Origin: Flavobacteriales bacterium
GTDB taxonomy: Bacteria; Bacteroidota; Bacteroidia; Flavobacteriales; ECT2AJA-044
Length of the DNA stretch: 52,145 bases
Assembly: GCA_021296215.1 (NCBI GenBank)
Contig: JAGWBA010000007.1
Span: forward strand, 1 to 52,145
Direction: 5' to 3'
Part shown: positions 27,024 through 35,122 of the stretch, one piece after another
How positions within the stretch are numbered: the first letter of the stretch is position 1
How the letters are laid out: each line of letters begins with the position of its first letter
The notes under the pieces: generated by a model
What the model was told of the DNA's origin: nothing
Databases searched by the model: none
The model's input: only the letters and a program-made list of their open reading frames with translations
Position numbers and translations under genes: made by a program

Positions 27024-28084
27024 ATTCTGCTACTTCTATTCAATAAATAGTGATCGGCTACCGCCAGGGCCGCCATGGCCTCCACGATAGGCACAGCGCG
27101 AGGAACCACACAGGCATCGTGCCGCCCCTTACCTTTCACCGTTACTTCTTCTCCACGTTCATTAATACTTTGTTGATCCATCATGAGCGTTGCCACGGGC
27201 TTAAAGGTCACGCGGAAGTAAATATCCTGCCCATTGCTGATCCCGCCTTGGATCCCGCCCGAAAAGTTGGTTTCCGCACCACCGCCTTCCACGAATTTAT
27301 CGTTATGCGCACTTCCGCGCATTGCGGCGGCATCGAATCCGCTCCCGATCTCAAGCCCCTTCACCGCATTTATACTCATCATCGCCTTGGCCAAATCGGC
27401 GTTCAGCTTATCGAACACCGGTGCTCCTAATCCGGCCGGAAGCCCGCGAATCACTCCCGATATCACTCCGCCCACCGTATCCCCATCCTTCCGAACGGCC
27501 TTGATGTGCTCTTCCATGAGCCCAGCGGTCGTCTCATCCGGGCAACGGACATCGTTGGTGTATCGGAGGTCCAAATCGAGCTCTTGGAAACCCTTATCGA
27601 GTTTCACCTCTCCCACTTGACTCACATAGGCTGCTATTTGTGCCTGCGGCACGATTTGCATCGCCAAGGCACCGCCAACCACTCTGCAGGCGGTTTCGCG
27701 CGCCGAGGAACGTCCGCCCCCGCGGTGATCGCGCATGCCGTACTTGGTCTGATAGGTAAAGTCGGCATGTGAGGGTCGGTAGACCTCTTTGAGGTGATCG
27801 TAATCCTTGGATTTAACATCGGAATTGCGAATGATGAAGCCAATGGGCGTACCGATAGAATATCCTTCGTAAATACCGCTCAGAAACTCTACTGTGTCGC
27901 TCTCTTTCCGCTGAGTCGTCAATGCCGACTGCCCTGGCTTACGACGGTCGAGCATTCTTTGCACGGCGTCGAGGTCGAGCTTCACCCCGGCCGGAAAATT
28001 ATCGAGCATACCACCGATCGCCAATCCGTGACTTTCGCCAAAAGTGGTCAGTTTTAAGTGATGCCCGTAGGTATTTCCAGCCAT
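27020..28084 (-). CDS. aroC: Chorismate synthase
   Basis: A 354-aa FMN enzyme that makes chorismate from EPSP, the last common step to aromatic amino acids. Signature segments are [43 protein letters not shown] and the late [13 protein letters not shown]. The start at 28084 (MAGNTYG) is the family start; a TAnnTTTG element lies 6 bp upstream. The symporter gene downstream overlaps by ATGA. Confidence 0.96.
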   Translation of the reverse strand: MAGNTYGHHLKLTTFGESHGLAIGGMLDNFPAGVKLDLDAVQRMLDRRKPGQSALTTQRKESDTVEFLSGIYEGYSIGTPIGFIIRNSDVKSKDYDHLKEVYRPSHADFTYQTKYGMRDHRGGGRSSARETACRVVGGALAMQIVPQAQIAAYVSQVGEVKLDKGFQELDLDLRYTNDVRCPDETTAGLMEEHIKAVRKDGDTVGGVISGVIRGLPAGLGAPVFDKLNADLAKAMMSINAVKGLEIGSGFDAAAMRGSAHNDKFVEGGGAETNFSGGIQGGISNGQDIYFRVTFKPVATLMMDQQSINERGEEVTVKGKGRHDACVVPRAVPIVEAMAALAVADHYLLNRSSRI

Positions 28085-28090
28085 AGTTGG

Positions 28091-28098
28091 CAAATATA
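28091..28098 (-). promoter_or_regulatory. -7 element next to the aroC start
   Basis: TATATTTG on the minus strand is a full match and ends 6 bp before the ATG, which implies a leaderless or very short-leader transcript. Confidence 0.6.
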
Positions 28099-28231
28099 AA
28101 GGTTTAGCCTCAACATTAGCTCCCGCAACATCAGTCGAGAAATTCTTAATGCTTAATTCTTAATGCAAAACCACGGGTATATTCGAAGCGGTAGGTATTA
28201 TCAACTGCGAATCATGAGAGGCCTAGTAGAT

Positions 28232-28239
28232 TATATTTG
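28232..28239 (+). promoter_or_regulatory. Candidate -7 element of the hut operon
   Basis: TATATTTG lies 96 bp before hutI. Between them the DNA is AT-rich with TTAAT/AATTGAGAATT near-repeats, and no other gene is seen. Confidence 0.4.
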
Positions 28240-28335
28240 CAATTTTATAATTGACGCATTTCCCCAATTAAAAATTGAGAATTAAAGATTAATAATTCGA
28301 AGAACTAAATTGCACCCTCGCTCAACCACTAACAC

Positions 28336-29583
28336 ATGAAGACCTTATTCAAGAACATACAATCTCTATTACTCGTAGAAGAAGAACCCACTCGCTGGGT
28401 GGCCGGATCCGACATGCGAACCTTACCGCATTTGAACGACGCGTGGCTGCTCGTTGAAGGCGATAAGATCGACTCGTTCGGTGGTATGGACACCGCTCCA
28501 AACGCGGCCGACGAGGTGATCGATTGCACCGGAAAAGTAGTGATGCCGGCGTGGTGCGATAGCCACACCCACCTCGTATATGCCGGAAGTCGCGAAGGAG
28601 AATTCGTGGACAAGATCAACGGGCTCAGCTACGAAGAAATAGCCAAACGAGGTGGTGGTATCCTCAACAGCGCACAGAGGCTGCGCGACACCCCTGAAGA
28701 CGAGCTCTATGAACAAAGCGCTCGACGTATGGGCGAGATCATTACCATGGGAACCGGTGCTGTTGAGATCAAGAGCGGCTACGGACTCACCACGGAATCA
28801 GAACTCAAAATGCTTCGCGTTGCCCGCCGCTTGCAGAAGGAATTTCCACTGGCCGTAAAAACGACCTTTCTAGGCGCACATGCTTTTCCGGCCGAGTATC
28901 GCGAAAACCGCGAGGCTTATGTCGACCTGGTGATGAACGAGATGGTTCCGGCCGTGGCCGAAGAGAAGTTGGCCGACTACATCGACGTGTTCTGTGACAG
29001 AGGGTTCTTTACTCCCCAACAAACAGAGCGCATATTGGCCGCCGGAGCCGAATACGGGCTCGCCCCGAAGATCCACGCAAACGAGCTCGACTTCTCGGGT
29101 GGAATTCAAGCCGGAGTTAAATATGCAGCTCGTTCCGTTGATCACCTCGAGTGTACCGGCGACGCTGAGATCGACGCATTGCTCAGTAGTGAGACCATGA
29201 GTACCTTGCTTCCATCGACGGCCTTTTTCCTCGGTATGGAGTATCCACCGGCGCGAAAAATGATCGATGCAGGATTGCCCGTGGCCTTAGCCAGCGACTA
29301 CAATCCAGGATCGAGCCCATCGGGTCGAATGCCCTTCATTCTATCGCTCGCCTGTATAAAAATGAAGATGCTCCCCGAAGAGGCGATTCAGGCCGCAACC
29401 CTTAACGGCGCCTATGCCATGGGGCTCGAAGCTACTCACGGCAGTATTTGTCCGGGCAAGCAAGCCAACCTAATCGTCACGAAAAACGTGAACAGTTATA
29501 GTTTTCTGCCGTACGCCTTCGGTGCCAACTGGATCGAAAGCACGTACGTCAACGGAGCCCGTTTATATCATGACCTGGACTGA
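28336..29583 (+). CDS. hutI: Imidazolonepropionase
   Basis: A 415-aa metal amidohydrolase that opens 4-imidazolone-5-propionate to N-formimidoyl-glutamate in histidine breakdown. The metal site CDSHTHLVYAG, the EIKSGYGLTTESELKML segment, the His in KIHANELDFSGG and ASDYNPGSSPS fit the family closely. It overlaps hutG by 14 bp. hutH and hutU are not in the window. Confidence 0.95.
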   Translation: MKTLFKNIQSLLLVEEEPTRWVAGSDMRTLPHLNDAWLLVEGDKIDSFGGMDTAPNAADEVIDCTGKVVMPAWCDSHTHLVYAGSREGEFVDKINGLSYEEIAKRGGGILNSAQRLRDTPEDELYEQSARRMGEIITMGTGAVEIKSGYGLTTESELKMLRVARRLQKEFPLAVKTTFLGAHAFPAEYRENREAYVDLVMNEMVPAVAEEKLADYIDVFCDRGFFTPQQTERILAAGAEYGLAPKIHANELDFSGGIQAGVKYAARSVDHLECTGDAEIDALLSSETMSTLLPSTAFFLGMEYPPARKMIDAGLPVALASDYNPGSSPSGRMPFILSLACIKMKMLPEEAIQAATLNGAYAMGLEATHGSICPGKQANLIVTKNVNSYSFLPYAFGANWIESTYVNGARLYHDLD

Positions 29584-30586
29584 CCACTGGAGACCGTTCA
29601 CATCTGAGGACGCCGCGACATGCACATCCGCCCGCGAGGGCGAAATCAAAATCGGGCAACGCGTTCAATGCGCCGACAGCGGGATCCTCGAAAGCCTAGA
29701 GGCTTCGAATGCTCGCTATGTGCTGTTGGGTATTCCGGAGGATATTGGAGTGCGCGCCAATGGCGGTAGACCGGGTGCAGCCTACGGCTGGAAGGCCACA
29801 CTTCCGCATTTCATGAATGTGCAGAGTAATGAGTACCTGGACGGCAAGGAGGTGCTGGTGCTCGGAACGCTCAACACCGCCGAATGGATGAAGACCTCGC
29901 AAGGGGTATCCGTCGATCGACTGCGAGAGCTCACGGCCAAGATCGATGCCGCCGTTTGGCCGCTGATCGAAAAGATCGCCGCGCTGGGCAAGGTCCCGAT
30001 GGTGATCGGCGGCGGACATAACAACAGCTATGGCTGTTTGCGTGGAGTTTCTCAGGCTATAGGACGCCCCATCCACTGCGTCAATGTTGACCCACACGCT
30101 GATTTCCGTAGTCCTGAGGGGCGGCACAGCGGCAACGGGTTTCGGTACGCTCGCGATGAGGGCTATTTAGAGCAGTATTCGGTCTTTGGGCTACACGAAG
30201 GTTATAATTCGGCCGAAATGCTTTCGCTGTTGAAGAGGCCCGGTAAATCTTGGTGCCTAAGTTTTGAGAACGTTTCATTTGGGCGGTTGCCCATGATCGA
30301 TCATTGGGACGAGTTGTGGAGCCGGTTTGGAAGCGAAAAGGTCGGACTCGAGATCGATGTGGACGGAATTACCGATTTCCCGTCGAGTGCCGACACGCCA
30401 AGTGGATTCACGCTAAACGAAATACGCCAGATGTTGCTGGCACTAAAAAATAAAGATGCCCGCGTGGCTTACCTGCATATAGCCGAAGCGGCACCTTCGT
30501 TGGTGGCCGGATCGGACCGTAAAGTGGGACGTTCGCTGGCATTCTTGCTGTGTGATTTTATTAAAAGTGGCGCCGGAAGGCATTAA
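29570..30586 (+). CDS. hutG: Formimidoylglutamase (arginase family)
   Basis: A 338-aa ureohydrolase-fold protein. The two-manganese ligands are visible: GGGHNNSYG, VDPHADFR and EIDVDGITDFP. Its place right after hutI, with overlapping frames, supports conversion of N-formimidoyl-glutamate to glutamate and formamide rather than arginase activity. The ATG at 29570 is preferred to one 16 codons upstream deep in hutI, as it keeps a short overlap. A separate promoter for the next gene follows. Confidence 0.88.
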   Translation: MTWTDHWRPFTSEDAATCTSAREGEIKIGQRVQCADSGILESLEASNARYVLLGIPEDIGVRANGGRPGAAYGWKATLPHFMNVQSNEYLDGKEVLVLGTLNTAEWMKTSQGVSVDRLRELTAKIDAAVWPLIEKIAALGKVPMVIGGGHNNSYGCLRGVSQAIGRPIHCVNVDPHADFRSPEGRHSGNGFRYARDEGYLEQYSVFGLHEGYNSAEMLSLLKRPGKSWCLSFENVSFGRLPMIDHWDELWSRFGSEKVGLEIDVDGITDFPSSADTPSGFTLNEIRQMLLALKNKDARVAYLHIAEAAPSLVAGSDRKVGRSLAFLLCDFIKSGAGRH

Positions 30587-30597
30587 TGCGAATTGAA

Positions 30598-30605
30598 TAT
30601 CTTTG
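30598..30605 (+). promoter_or_regulatory. -7 element of the CHU_C protein gene
   Basis: TATCTTTG matches TAnnTTTG, 20 bp before the start codon and just after the hutG stop. Confidence 0.55.
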
Positions 30606-30625
30606 CCAATTACGAATGAGCTGAT

Positions 30626-32590
30626 ATGATCTCTGAAAAGAATATACGTAACCTACTCTCTTCCTTATTTCTCCTTTTCTCCGCGGCGTCGCTAATCCTG
30701 CCGCAGGCAGTGAACTACGATTTCCGCGGAGCGCAGTTCACCTTTACCTGGAATGGGGGTACCGCTAGCCCGGTTTGTGGCGATAATGCTTTGACCTTCG
30801 ACTATACCGATACTACATCGGTAGATTCGCTTTACTGGGATTTTGACGATGCTTTGGCCGGTACGGCCAGCTATGGTGCAGGTATTCCAACAATCAGCTA
30901 TCAGTATTTGAATGCGGGTACCTACAACGTATCCGTTACCGGATACGACTTAACCGGCACACAAGTCGGGTCAACTTCGAATACTTTTGACCTGGCCTTA
31001 ACCCCTCCCACTCAAACGCTAACGCCCGACATTTGTGCAAATGGAACAGTCCTGCTCGATGCTACTCAACCTTTTAGTACGTATAGCTGGAATCCGCCCA
31101 ATGCCGGAGCAGCTACCTACACGGCTACGGCACTCGATACGGTCGTCACCTGTACGGTGACCAATATTTGCGGTTCGGGGACCTTGACCTTCAACCTGAA
31201 TCACATCGATACGGTTTCAGTGAGTATTGCCGACTTTGTTATTTGTCCGGGAGACGTGATCCCCATGCTCAATGCCATTCAGCCCGCTAGTGCCGGTCCG
31301 GTGACATACCTTTGGTCGAGCGGTTCAACGGCATCAACGGATACCATTACTACCCATGGTACATATTCAGTTACGGTGACTAATGCCTGTGGCTCGGATA
31401 CCGCAACCTTTGTGGCCACTACGCCTCCACCACTGACGGTGGACGTGGGCCCCGACACCTTGATCTGTCAAGGTCAGTCGTACACCATTACGGCTACGAC
31501 CAATCAGCCCAACGTACAATACCAATGGATGGGGAATCCGAACAACGGTGGAACCACATTTACTGTGAACTCGGGCGGAACCTACTTCGTGGCGGCCACG
31601 AATGACTGTGAATTCGTTTACGACACCATCGTGATCGATCAACCTCAGTCTTTCGTTTTGGACCTCGGCGACGATACCATCATTTGTACCGGGGATCAAA
31701 TCGTGCTCGATCCGGGATTGAGTGGAGCGCCCTACCAATACATTTGGGACGATAACTCCACCGATACTATTCGTATTGTAACCGGACCGGGCACCTATTA
31801 CGCTGAGGTTATGGACAGCTGCTCTACTCAGTTCGATACCATTGTGATCACTAGTCCGCCTCCGTTTACCGTGGACCTCGGACCTGATGGAACGTACTGT
31901 TCCGCAGATAATATTACTTTGGATCCGGGCGTGAGTGGCCCTGGTTATACCTATTTGTGGCAAGATGGATCAACATCGTCTACCTATAACGTATTAGACG
32001 TTGGAACCTATTCCGTCATCGTTACGGACGAATGTCAGAGTATTTCCGATGACGTTACCTTTACGCCATTTACAGGCTTCACTGTAACACTCGGAAACGA
32101 CAAGGTCATTTGCGACGGTCAGAGTTTCCAGCTCCAGGCTTCGTTCCCAGATTCTGACTACCTCTGGCAAGACGGAAACACTAATTCTACTTACACCGTT
32201 TCCGGACCGGGTGATTACTATGTGACGATCTTCAACATTTGTGACACGGTAACAAGTGACACTGTAAATGTAGAAGTGGATCCATGTGCTTGTAACATGT
32301 ACGTACCGAATGCCTTTACACCGAACGTTGACGGTAAAAACGAATTCTTTAGGCCCGTAACGGACTTTTCGAGTTGTGTCGTTCTCGAATACGAAATGCG
32401 CATTTTTACTCGGTGGGGACAGGAGATCTTTTACTCAGACAACATTGCCGAAGGGTGGGACGGAACCTTTAACGATGAATACTTGGTAGACACGGTATAC
32501 TTCTATGAAATCATTTACAGTATTCGAAATCAAGGAGAATCGCGAATCAAACAGGACCGATTGTCCGGTAATATTTTCATGATCCGATAA
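30626..32590 (+). CDS. PKD-repeat surface protein with CHU_C (T9SS type B) domain
   Basis: A 654-aa secreted protein. After a signal peptide (to about residue 30) come a PKD domain (YWDFDDALAG, YQYLNAGTYNVSVTGYD) and about six Ig-like repeats of one pattern, each with a Cys and a GTY (for example SGGTYFVAATNDCEF). The last 90 residues are a gliding-motility C-terminal domain (NAFTPNVDGKNEFF, IFTRWGQEIFYS, GWDGTF), the type B signal for export by T9SS, usually with SprF help. A role in adhesion or gliding is inferred. The next gene begins 1 bp later. Confidence 0.9.
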   Translation: MISEKNIRNLLSSLFLLFSAASLILPQAVNYDFRGAQFTFTWNGGTASPVCGDNALTFDYTDTTSVDSLYWDFDDALAGTASYGAGIPTISYQYLNAGTYNVSVTGYDLTGTQVGSTSNTFDLALTPPTQTLTPDICANGTVLLDATQPFSTYSWNPPNAGAATYTATALDTVVTCTVTNICGSGTLTFNLNHIDTVSVSIADFVICPGDVIPMLNAIQPASAGPVTYLWSSGSTASTDTITTHGTYSVTVTNACGSDTATFVATTPPPLTVDVGPDTLICQGQSYTITATTNQPNVQYQWMGNPNNGGTTFTVNSGGTYFVAATNDCEFVYDTIVIDQPQSFVLDLGDDTIICTGDQIVLDPGLSGAPYQYIWDDNSTDTIRIVTGPGTYYAEVMDSCSTQFDTIVITSPPPFTVDLGPDGTYCSADNITLDPGVSGPGYTYLWQDGSTSSTYNVLDVGTYSVIVTDECQSISDDVTFTPFTGFTVTLGNDKVICDGQSFQLQASFPDSDYLWQDGNTNSTYTVSGPGDYYVTIFNICDTVTSDTVNVEVDPCACNMYVPNAFTPNVDGKNEFFRPVTDFSSCVVLEYEMRIFTRWGQEIFYSDNIAEGWDGTFNDEYLVDTVYFYEIIYSIRNQGESRIKQDRLSGNIFMIR

Positions 32591-32591
32591 A

Positions 32592-34154
32592 ATGGCCAAT
32601 GTGATTCAACTGCGCGTGAAGCCTGTGGTGGCGGCTACGCCGGAGCAGTTGGACAAAGCCGTTTCCAATGCTTTGGGCCTACGGCCCGATGAACAACTTC
32701 CACCCTACCGAATCGACCGTCGTAGCATCGATGCTCGAGGTCGCTCCGTTTGGATCAATCTAAAATTACTCGTCCAAGAACCCGGTGAAACACTAGCGCC
32801 GAGTACTTTTGAGCCTATAGCTCAGAACGTCTCGAACGCTCCCGAAGTCGTGATCATCGGTGCGGGTTCGGCCGGATTATTCGCTGCGCTCGAACTCATT
32901 GAATTCGGATTGCGTCCGATCATACTGGAACGCGGAAAAGACGTGCGTGCGCGTCGGCGCGATTTAGCCGTGTTGAACAAGGAGCACATCGTGGACCCCG
33001 ATTCAAATTACTGTTTTGGAGAGGGAGGCGCCGGAACCTACAGCGACGGAAAGCTCTATACGCGATCAAAGAAACGAGGTGATATCGCCAAGGTACTTGA
33101 GTTGTTGGTAGCCTTTGGGGCTCCCGAAGATATTTTGATCGATGCGCACCCGCACATCGGAACAAACAAATTACCCAAGGTCATTACGGCCATCAGGGAG
33201 TTCATTGAAGAGTGTGGTGGCGAAGTGCGGTTTGGTGCTCGGGTCGAAAGCTTCCGGGTGAAGAACGGCAAGTTGGAAGGCGTAATAGATTCGGGCGGAA
33301 CCCTTCATGCCGCTAAGGCATTTATACTCGCTACAGGGCACAGTGCGCGCGATATTTTTAGCCAGCTTCACAGGCAGGGAATTCTCATTGAGATGAAGCC
33401 ATTTGCCCTGGGGGTGCGCGTTGAGCATCCGCAGGTGCTGATCGATTCGATCCAGTACCACTGTGATGTGCGTTCGCCGTACTCGCCGCCGTCGTCGTAC
33501 GGTTTGGTGCATCAAGTGCGAGAGCGGGGCGTGTATTCGTTTTGTATGTGTCCGGGCGGAATCATTGCTCCGTGCGCCACGGTGCCGGGTGAAGTGGTGA
33601 CGAACGGCTGGTCGCCCAGTAAGCGGAACAACCCTTTTGCGAATTCGGGCATCGTAGTGGAATTACAGCCGGCCGATTTCAAGAAGTACGCGTCGGAAGG
33701 GCCGCTGGCGGCAATGGCCTTTCAGGCCGCGGTAGAACAGCGCTGTTGGGAAGCCGGCGGAGGCACACAATCCGTACCCGCTCAGCGTTTGACCGATTTC
33801 GTGAACAAACAAGCCTCTACCGTTTTGCCGGCTTCCAGTTATCAGCCCGGAACCACGGCGAGCGAACTCAATGAGGTGCTGCCGGAATTCGTATCGGACC
33901 GTTTGCGTGCGGGATTTTCGGCCTTCGGTAAAAAGATGAAAGGTTATTTGACCTCGGAAGCCGTGGTCCACGCCACAGAGTCGAGAACGAGCTCACCGGT
34001 TCGCATCCCGCGCAACCGCGAAACCTTGGAGCACCCTGAAGTGGCCAAGCTGTACCCGTGCGGTGAGGGAGGCGGTTACGCGGGCGGAATCGTATCGGCG
34101 GCTATGGACGGGCAAAAAGTCGCAAGAGCCATTCGCGCAGCGGTTAGTAAATAA
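32592..34154 (+). CDS. COG2509-family FAD-dependent oxidoreductase
   Basis: A 520-aa flavoprotein of unassigned function. Its N-terminal RNA-binding-like part (VIQLRVKPVVAATPEQL, YRIDRRSIDARGR) is typical of the family, followed by the FAD motif VVIIGAGSAGLFAALEL at about 91-107, FGEGGAGTYSDGKLYTR, CMCPGGIIAPC and the C-terminal CGEGGGYAGGIVSAAMDG. It sits 1 bp after the CHU_C gene, so it may be read from the same promoter. Confidence 0.87.
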   Translation: MANVIQLRVKPVVAATPEQLDKAVSNALGLRPDEQLPPYRIDRRSIDARGRSVWINLKLLVQEPGETLAPSTFEPIAQNVSNAPEVVIIGAGSAGLFAALELIEFGLRPIILERGKDVRARRRDLAVLNKEHIVDPDSNYCFGEGGAGTYSDGKLYTRSKKRGDIAKVLELLVAFGAPEDILIDAHPHIGTNKLPKVITAIREFIEECGGEVRFGARVESFRVKNGKLEGVIDSGGTLHAAKAFILATGHSARDIFSQLHRQGILIEMKPFALGVRVEHPQVLIDSIQYHCDVRSPYSPPSSYGLVHQVRERGVYSFCMCPGGIIAPCATVPGEVVTNGWSPSKRNNPFANSGIVVELQPADFKKYASEGPLAAMAFQAAVEQRCWEAGGGTQSVPAQRLTDFVNKQASTVLPASSYQPGTTASELNEVLPEFVSDRLRAGFSAFGKKMKGYLTSEAVVHATESRTSSPVRIPRNRETLEHPEVAKLYPCGEGGGYAGGIVSAAMDGQKVARAIRAAVSK

Positions 34155-34159
34155 CTATC

Positions 34160-34180
34160 TTGGAGTAAAATCTACTCCAA
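34160..34180 (+). promoter_or_regulatory. Inverted repeat touching the start codon
   Basis: TTGGAGTA (34160..34167) and TACTCCAA (34173..34180) are a perfect 8-bp inverted repeat around 5 bases; its last A is the first base of the ATG of the next gene. GGAG lies in the left arm, so an RNA hairpin could hide a ribosome binding site, or a protein could bind the DNA. TATCTTGG at 34156..34163 resembles a -7 element. Confidence 0.45.
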
Positions 34181-34623
34181 TGAAAAAACTCCTACTTGTC
34201 TTACTCCTTGCTCCAGCGGCGCTGTGGGCTCAGGAGAGTGATCGCGAAGCCGTGATGGAAACCATTAACTCAGCCTATTTGGAAGGGATCACCAATGAGG
34301 GCGATGCCTCAAAGATCGACGCCGGATTTCATACTGGCTTTAACATTTTAGGCTATAACGCAAACAACGACCGGGTGTGGGAGTTCCCAATATATTATTG
34401 GAAACCCGCCGCCATTGAGAATGCCGAGGACGGTTCAAACGAAGAACGCGGACCCGTTCGATTCGAGTATCCATTGGTTGACATCACCGGCAATGCCGCC
34501 ATCGTCAAGGTCGAGTACTTCATCGGTGACCGGCATGTATACAGTGACTATTTGAGTCTTTACAAGTTCAAAGATGGCTGGAAGATCGTTTCCAAGATTT
34601 TTTATCAACACCCCGAAGAATGA
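34180..34623 (+). CDS. Exported NTF2-like (lumazine-binding-like) protein
   Basis: A 147-aa protein with signal peptide MKKLLLVLLLAPAALWAQ and an NTF2-like alpha+beta cone (EAVMETINSAYLEGI, DITGNAAIVKVEYFIGD, YLSLYKFKDGWKIVSKIF) as in the putative lumazine-binding family. No catalytic residue is obvious; a small-molecule binding role in the periplasm is a guess. The start is the ATG after the inverted repeat, since upstream in-frame starts lack the signal peptide. It overlaps the next gene by ATGA. Confidence 0.82.
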   Translation: MKKLLLVLLLAPAALWAQESDREAVMETINSAYLEGITNEGDASKIDAGFHTGFNILGYNANNDRVWEFPIYYWKPAAIENAEDGSNEERGPVRFEYPLVDITGNAAIVKVEYFIGDRHVYSDYLSLYKFKDGWKIVSKIFYQHPEE

Positions 34624-35120
34624 AAGCAATAGAAGCTAGAACTGTAATTGAAGAAGGGCTCGATCGAATGCGATCACTCGACGCCAACCAACAGCCCGCA
34701 TTCGGCGTGATGAGCGCAGATGATATGGTGCGTCATTTGATCGGAAGCTTGGAACTCACCTTTTACGAAGATCCTATCGAGTTGGAAATTCCGGAAGATA
34801 AGGTGCCCAAGGCCTACGCCTTTTTACACAGTGATCATCTTATTAGACCCGGAGCGAATCAACCTGCCTTTTACCATGAATTGAGTGCGCCCTCAGACCA
34901 AGAAGAATTCGACCGGTGGGTCGAAAAACTGCGATTCCAATACGATCGTATGGCGACACATTTAGATACGGCACCGGACGACTGGAGCCATGCACATCCG
35001 AAGTTCGGGACATTGGACAAGGAGATGTGGTGGCTCTTTCAAGGAAAACATTTCTATCACAACATGAGTCAATTCGGACTTTTTCCGCGTTTAGAAGTGT
35101 GGGAAGGAATACCTGAATAA
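34620..35120 (+). CDS. DinB/DUF1569-like protein
   Basis: A 166-aa four-helix-bundle protein of the DinB superfamily. His residues in DDMVRHLIGS and WWLFQGKHFYHNMSQFG are placed as in the metal-binding triad. Members often act in bacillithiol or mycothiol-type thiol transfer, but the substrate here is unknown. It is coupled to the upstream NTF2-like gene by ATGA, with the patatin gene 2 bp downstream. Confidence 0.75.
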   Translation: MKAIEARTVIEEGLDRMRSLDANQQPAFGVMSADDMVRHLIGSLELTFYEDPIELEIPEDKVPKAYAFLHSDHLIRPGANQPAFYHELSAPSDQEEFDRWVEKLRFQYDRMATHLDTAPDDWSHAHPKFGTLDKEMWWLFQGKHFYHNMSQFGLFPRLEVWEGIPE

Positions 35121-35122
35121 AC

